From Albugo candida (lineage: Eukaryota > Oomycota > Peronosporomycetes > Albuginales), in the NCBI GenBank assembly GCA_040437565.1, contig JBDOQK010000006.1, positions 434,001 through 498,000 on the forward strand: a stretch of 64,000 nucleotides of DNA, given 5' to 3'. Shown here piece after piece: positions 62,754 to 64,000 of this stretch (positions are counted from its first letter, which is position 1; every line of letters starts with the position of its first letter). Made by a program: the position numbers and the translations under genes. A model generated the notes under the pieces. That model was not told the origin of the DNA and did not search any database. It was given only the letters and a program-made list of their open reading frames with translations.

Positions 62754-63500
62754 ATGAGTGCTACTGACTCGGAAATCGCCATCGAACAGATAACATTCAC
62801 GGACCGGAGTGTCTGGTTCTATCAAATTGTCCCCAAGTACATCTCTACACTTGAACCACGTGCAGATCAATGGGATATAGAGCATCCTTTCATGACGGGC
62901 TCAATTGAGGTGATACAACGAGGCGATGATTGTGTCATTCGTCTATACGAACCTCTCAAAGACACCACTGATAAAGTACTATTTGCTGAATGCCCAGTAC
63001 GGATCACTGCTGATTGCTCGCTGGATGTGTACGTACAAGATTGCGTCGATTCCTCACGTTACTTCATGATTCGAGTGGAAGATCGTGCGACCAAAAAAAG
63101 AGTGTTTGTTGGAATCGGATTTCCCGAACGAACAAGTGCTTTCAATTTCAAAGCTGCTCTACAAGATTATATCAAATATCAACGACGTCAGATAACGATC
63201 GCAGCTGCTACAATGTCACTCAGTAAGATCGATGCGGACACCCAAAATGCGTCAGCTGTATCACAAAAATTTGATTACAAGCTTCCACAAGGAGCGAAAA
63301 TACATATCAAATTGAAAACTAATATAGTAAACCAAAGAAACGATACAGAGGAAAAACGAAATACAGTGGAGACAACCTCAAGCGAAAAAGATAACAACAC
63401 ATTTGCGTCACTGAAAAGCTTTGCCATTCCACCACCGCCGAGTACCTCCACTTTTGATGCAGCACAAGATGATGAATGGGGACAATTTACCGCTGCCTGA
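62754..63500 (+). CDS. NECAP-like endocytic adaptor
   Basis: Single exon, 248 codons from the ATG at 62754. The N-terminal PH-like NECAP domain is plain: QIVPKYISTLEPRADQWDIE, FAECPVRI, DCVDSSRYFMIRVEDRATKK and FVGIGFPERTSAFNFKAALQ, DYIKYQ. The C-terminus ends with PPPPSTSTF and DDEWGQF, a WxxF-type motif for binding the ear of AP-1/AP-2 adaptors. NECAPs act at clathrin-coated pits to control AP-2 opening and cargo uptake. The gene diverges from TFIIIC with about 425 bases between the start codons. No intron is seen; length is normal for the family. Confidence 0.92.
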   Translation: MSATDSEIAIEQITFTDRSVWFYQIVPKYISTLEPRADQWDIEHPFMTGSIEVIQRGDDCVIRLYEPLKDTTDKVLFAECPVRITADCSLDVYVQDCVDSSRYFMIRVEDRATKKRVFVGIGFPERTSAFNFKAALQDYIKYQRRQITIAAATMSLSKIDADTQNASAVSQKFDYKLPQGAKIHIKLKTNIVNQRNDTEEKRNTVETTSSEKDNNTFASLKSFAIPPPPSTSTFDAAQDDEWGQFTAA

Positions 63501-63853
63501 TTATTTCAAAAACAGTAAGATGAAGAAAATTCCATATCGTGTAATTATTCTGTAAATGCTTTTGCTGGTCATCTCTGACGATTGGAGCTCCGCTTGTGCT
63601 TTGTTCATTCTGCTGCATCATCGTAAATTGCAAAGAGAGACAAATAAAAAATCTTTTTGTTTTATACTTTATCTCGCAGAGACAGCATTCAGCTATTGAT
63701 GCGTGCTCATTCAACATGCGCTGTCGCGATGACAACGACCGGATTTATTCCCATTGACGTTCCGCACTTAACTTATGTTCGGATATGTGTCTCTTCATTT
63801 CGATTGGCTGAAACAAATCGCTTCCAAAACGATCGAATTTTGGTACTAAAGGA

Positions 63854-64000
63854 ATGTCGAACTCTAAGGATCCACTCTCACGACATACAGCAGAGATGCG
63901 CTCACAATCCGATATGCAAGCAGAAGCATCTTGGGATTGTGGCACGTGCACATTCCAAAACGAATCCAATCTCCAGTACTGTGAAATGTGCACGACGCCG
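63854..64000 (+). CDS. RanBP2-type zinc-finger protein, partial (N-terminus only)
   Basis: The ATG at 63854 opens 49 codons to the window edge. Residues about 29-48 form a RanBP2-type (Zn-ribbon) finger, WDCGTCTFQNESNLQYCEMC, with W-x-C-x2-C, the Asn, and C-x2-C in place, followed by TTP. Such fingers bind ubiquitin or single-stranded RNA. The rest of the protein lies outside. On the minus strand the same bases also stay open, but without any known pattern. Confidence 0.72.
   Translation, partial: MSNSKDPLSRHTAEMRSQSDMQAEASWDCGTCTFQNESNLQYCEMCTTP

Noticed and set aside
62502-62885. Minus-strand open frame across the NECAP start
   Set aside because: Overlaps the clear NECAP reading on the other strand and has no motif.
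63745-63993. Minus-strand open frame at the right edge
   Set aside because: The plus strand here encodes a canonical RanBP2 zinc finger, so the minus frame is taken as antisense.

Overview
The window reads as nuclear DNA of a compact eukaryote, most likely an oomycete close to the white blister rusts (Albugo type). The grounds are: genes packed 50 to 500 bases apart on both strands; very short GT..AG introns (about 45 to 60 bases, some with a CTAAC branch site); an initiator-like block (7256-7273) resembling the oomycete Inr plus FPR core promoter; a motile-cilium gene (CFAP298) as expected of a zoospore former; a histone H3 with plant-type H3.3 signature residues; and a small secreted Met-rich protein. 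The genus is inference. Most genes had to be rebuilt by joining exons by eye, so exon ends are proposals.

Layout. 1-5.1 kb: a partial Ask1-like kinetochore subunit diverges from a protein with a histone H4-like fold, then an AP2-domain protein with a C-terminal membrane region. 5.1-12 kb: OSR1/SPAK-type kinase, histone H3, PEX4-type E2, a CUE plus triple CCCH zinc-finger protein. 12.2-26.1 kb (all minus): WDR24 of GATOR2, a coiled-coil protein, a CCT-domain protein, and a ~7.6 kb gene for a FMP27/SABRE/Hobbit (BLTP2) lipid-transfer protein. 26-31 kb: a basic protein cut by a gap, an ABHD17-type hydrolase, LAMTOR2 of Ragulator, the Met-rich secreted protein, and tRNA-Glu(UUC). 31-36 kb: a repeat-rich stretch with a Thr/Arg/Gln-rich coiled-coil gene and a truncated copy of its 3' end, a small unknown gene, HAUS8 of augmin, and a patatin with a frame break. 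37-43.8 kb: RBR ubiquitin ligase, CFAP298, a DUF4211 protein ending in an MDM2-type RING, a membrane-anchored histidine acid phosphatase, and a bacterial-type Leu/Phe-tRNA-protein transferase. 43.9-53.8 kb: RasGEF, THOC1, PSP1-domain protein. 53.8-56.9 kb is gene-poor, with weak small-gene candidates. 56.9-64 kb: TFIIIC B-block subunit, NECAP, and the start of a RanBP2-type zinc-finger protein.

Themes. Two genes belong to the TORC1 amino-acid pathway (WDR24, LAMTOR2), two to spindle and kinetochore work (Ask1, HAUS8), two to ubiquitin ligation by RING/RBR, and one makes TFIIIC, which reads tRNA genes. These are not operons; the genes have their own promoters, several in divergent pairs with 50 to 75 bases between start codons.

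Assembly quality matters here. Eight gaps of exactly 100 N occur. Four of them are flanked by direct copies of the same sequence (66, 149, 1394 and 508 bases), best explained as unmerged contig ends rather than biology. They double parts of the Aat, RasGEF and THOC1 genes.
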